A program made the position numbers and the translations under genes. Shown here one piece after another: positions 62,248 through 64,000 of a DNA stretch of 64,000 nt; within the stretch, counting starts at the first letter, position 1, and every line of letters starts with the position of its first letter. The stretch is from the NCBI GenBank assembly GCA_014871385.1, contig CM026426.1:50444956-50508955 (forward strand), read 5' to 3'. The notes under the pieces were generated by a model. That model saw only the letters and a program-made list of their open reading frames with translations. It was not told the origin of the DNA and searched no databases. Source of the DNA: Ceratodon purpureus. Lineage: Eukaryota > Streptophyta > Bryopsida > Pseudoditrichales > Ditrichaceae.

Positions 62248-62415
62248 GGTGATCACCTTAAATATGAAGAACATTGGGATTGTGATCGTTTGACGTTTTT
62301 CCTGGTCCTTGGCTTTCGAAGTTCATCGCGTGGTAAATTTTGATGAAGCATGTCTTCGTTTTGGTTGTATGTTGATGTACTATGTTTGTATTAATTTGGC
62401 GTTTCGTTACTGCTC

Positions 62416-62421
62416 AATAAA
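62416..62421 (+). terminator. Poly(A) signal of the second HAD gene
   Basis: AATAAA lies 169 bp past the stop codon, with a T/G-rich stretch (GCTTGTTTTTTTGAG) about 30 bp further, as expected of a plant 3' processing site. Confidence 0.5.
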
Positions 62422-62852
62422 TACAATGAAAAGAATTCCGAGTGCTTGTTTTTTTGAGTTTTAACAATGGAGAGATGTATTTCATGTGTATGTTGCGGGG
62501 AATGCATGTGATCTAGGTTACAATTGTGATTGACAATGGAGATGTTGTAGGCACTCTAGAGACATTGATAAGTATTTGAGTACGGCAGACATCGTTTCCA
62601 GTATTGTACAGGACATGGTTATCGAGTAGAGTGTCCATTTGGATCACAGGGTCAACCTTTTCAGTAGCGATTTAGTGAAATATGCCACTAGACATGTCAC
62701 ACATTTTGACCTTTATATATGTATTAATTAGAGGTGTGACTATGTGAGTTCATATATACTCCCTGGAATAAAGTTGGGAGGATCATTTTTTATCTAAGCG
62801 TACAGTGTCTTCTACTTGGATCAGACTTTGACAGTTTGTTGGAATTTGCCAG

Positions 62853-63269
62853 GCCTTACGAGAGGAGGATATTTGTTACCGTCCACGAGATACGAATCAT
62901 ACCATTCGGAGGCCACTTCAGAAAGTCCGTGAACACTACGTTTTGCCGGCAATGGACTATTCCTTACCTTCAGATTTAGAAGCGGGTGTCGTCAACAGTT
63001 GGCCACACCGGCCCAAGAAGACAATCAATCCACGTAGTATTGTTCATGCTTATGCCAACGTGAATGGTAGCTTCTATGGTAACACATTCACAAAATTCCC
63101 AGGACGATGCTCCGTGACTGGAATACCATCGAAAGTTCGGGGAGAGGGTCCCATGCCGCGTGGAAGTTCGAGATCCAATAGAGATGCCATAATAAAGATT
63201 TATAAAGAGAGAAGAGCAGCTGAAGCAGCTGGAATTACACACTGGTCGGATGTGAGTGCTCTGAAGTGA
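62853..63269 (+). CDS. Unknown basic protein exon (139 codons)
   Basis: Begins after GAATTTGCCAG in the register ALREEDICYRPRDTNHTIRR and runs through VREHYVLPAMDYSLPSDLEA, RSIVHAYANVNGSFYGNTF and a basic tail (DAIIKIYKERRAAEAAG) to TGA. It contains no stop, and composition is protein-like with Tyr, His and Trp. No domain recognised. Earlier exons were not found. An ATG-initiated product would begin at 62952 (MDYSLPSDLE). It lies in the same orientation as genes D and HAD2. Confidence 0.5.
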   Translation, partial: ALREEDICYRPRDTNHTIRRPLQKVREHYVLPAMDYSLPSDLEAGVVNSWPHRPKKTINPRSIVHAYANVNGSFYGNTFTKFPGRCSVTGIPSKVRGEGPMPRGSSRSNRDAIIKIYKERRAAEAAGITHWSDVSALK

Positions 63270-63648
63270 GGTAGTGTATTGTAACGTAAGTAGATAAAGA
63301 GTACTTTTATTGACCATGCTTACCCATATTGGGCATAGATATATGTATTTTGTACCTTATGAATATACAGCAATGAAATTTTGGTACGCCATTATGTTTT
63401 TAGTATTGGTTATTCATTAATGTTATGTTTCATGATGCCATGCACAGAGTACTATTTATAGATATTCAATTTACATCTTAAGAAAGACTAAATTTCCCCC
63501 CGACTGAATGGTTGATCATACAAGGAGATGCGTCATATATGATTTGGAAAACAATGATCCGTTGCCAATATATGAATTTTTGCTCGCCAAATATGTTCAT
63601 TTCATAGTATTATATGGAACACACGACATACTTCTCTGAGAACTTTGG

Positions 63649-63855
63649 ATGATGCAATTTGCTACCAATGTCCCAAATTCGCCCTTTATTCCCAAATTAA
63701 TGAATATAGTGTTGGATCCCCCGACACAATGGGCACAAGATGGTTATGCTAACTTCAACATCGATGCAGTTACACACATTCTTGGCACCCTAGGAGCACC
63801 TAACAACATTATGGTCAACATTGGAGGCGGTCCTTCGATCACTTGGATTGGCCTG
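63649..63855 (+). CDS. Unknown exon at right edge
   Basis: Reads FIPKLMNIVLDPPTQWAQDG and AVTHILGTLGAPNNIMVNIG, ending SITWIGL at a GTAAGA donor. Composition and the clean donor support coding. No family is recognised and later exons, if any, lie beyond the window. Confidence 0.4.
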
Positions 63856-63862
63856 GTAAGAG

Positions 63863-63975
63863 GATCGTAGGATCCTACGATCTCATCCCCTGCAACCCGT
63901 TCTGCTTGTCATATTCTCCTCTTTTTATTATAGTTACATCATCCCCTAACTAGTTGAGATCGTAGGATCCTACGA
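63863..63975. repeat. Pair of BamHI-core palindromes
   Basis: GATCGTAGGATCCTACGATC is a perfect 20-bp palindrome at 63863-63882. An 18-base copy lies at 63958-63975. Both adjoin CATCCCCT-type sequence. The motif is unrelated to the GATTAAGG family. Confidence 0.85.
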
Positions 63976-64000
63976 CGATAACTACATTCAGTGATTTAAG

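Larger units (their letters stand above)
35581..62262. repeat. Dispersed family of about 37 short palindromes (20-22 bp)
   Basis: Consensus GATTAAGGTGGTCATCTTAATC, a near-perfect dyad. Approximate starts: 35581, 36218, 36563, 36694, 37228, 39683, 39934, 39992, 40050, 40107, 40163, 40220, 40278, 40335, 42345, 42980, 43460, 43513, 49018, 49540, 51307, 51600, 53413, 53495, 53779, 54163, 54450, 54509, 56339, 56482, 57721, 58811, 60303, 60374, 60431, 60927 and 62242. The copy at 35581-35600 is a perfect 20-bp palindrome. Base changes in one arm are often matched in the other (GGTGATCACC, GGTGGTCACC, AGATGGCCATCT). Nearly all lie in introns or spacers. I recognised none left of 35.5 kb. Candidate roles: protein-binding sites, RNA hairpins, or a tiny mobile repeat. 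Confidence 0.85.

Noticed and set aside
22385-64000. Endogenous giant virus (hairpin 3' ends, many unusual genes)
   Set aside because: Genes have plant-style spliceosomal introns, and no capsid, polymerase, packaging ATPase or other viral core gene was seen. The palindromes lie mostly in introns rather than after each gene.

Overview
The window looks like nuclear DNA of a land plant that still makes swimming sperm (bryophyte, lycophyte, fern, cycad or Ginkgo). At the left edge are the last two exons of a SPAG6/PF16-type axonemal armadillo-repeat gene. They are separated by a 3.5 kb AT-rich intron that carries a small hAT-type MITE. Flowering plants have no flagella and lack this gene. Nothing in the sequence fixes the species.

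Layout. 0-4.3 kb: SPAG6 3' end. 4.3-13.7 kb: AT-rich DNA with no gene I can support. 13.7-20.8 kb: GC-rich patches and a full-length but broken piggyBac transposase relic. 22.4-26 kb: scattered exons of a minus-strand Cys-rich/coiled-coil pseudogene. 27.4-28.0 kb: a small plus-strand gene of unknown function with a good TATA box. 28.5-32.1 kb: a minus-strand relic combining a TNP2-like (CACTA-type) transposase N-terminus with a beta-type N6/N4 DNA methyltransferase-like protein. 35.7-36.0 kb: a tRNA-derived SINE-like unit. 37.7-44.2 kb: a minus-strand gene encoding a DUF7869-like protein with a candidate acidic triad, its last exon fully open. 45.0-45.8 kb: another broken gene. 46.2-49.9 kb: AT-rich simple-sequence DNA with satellites. 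51.7-59.7 kb: a four-exon plus-strand gene whose exons read in phase through a ParB-like domain, a methyltransferase-like domain, a long acidic disordered region and a catalytically degenerate FCP1-like HAD phosphatase. 61.1-62.2 kb: a second HAD phosphatase with an intact-looking active site. 62.8-63.9 kb: two exons of unknown function.

Main signal. From 35.5 to 62.3 kb the DNA is peppered with about 37 copies of a 20-22 bp near-perfect palindrome (consensus GATTAAGGTGGTCATCTTAATC). They lie almost entirely in introns and spacers. Eight copies form a 57-bp-period array in an intron of the DUF7869 gene. None was recognised to the left of 35.5 kb. Transposase-like, ParB-like, methyltransferase-like and phosphatase genes sharing one dispersed palindrome suggests a large composite mobile element not described under a name I know. 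This is inference.

Most of its genes carry a few in-frame stops (13 TAG, 4 TAA and 4 TGA by my reading), all explicable as C-to-T changes from CAG, CAA or CGA. That pattern is expected of a cytosine-methylated, decaying element. The DUF7869 last exon, the ParB exon and both main HAD exons are free of stops.
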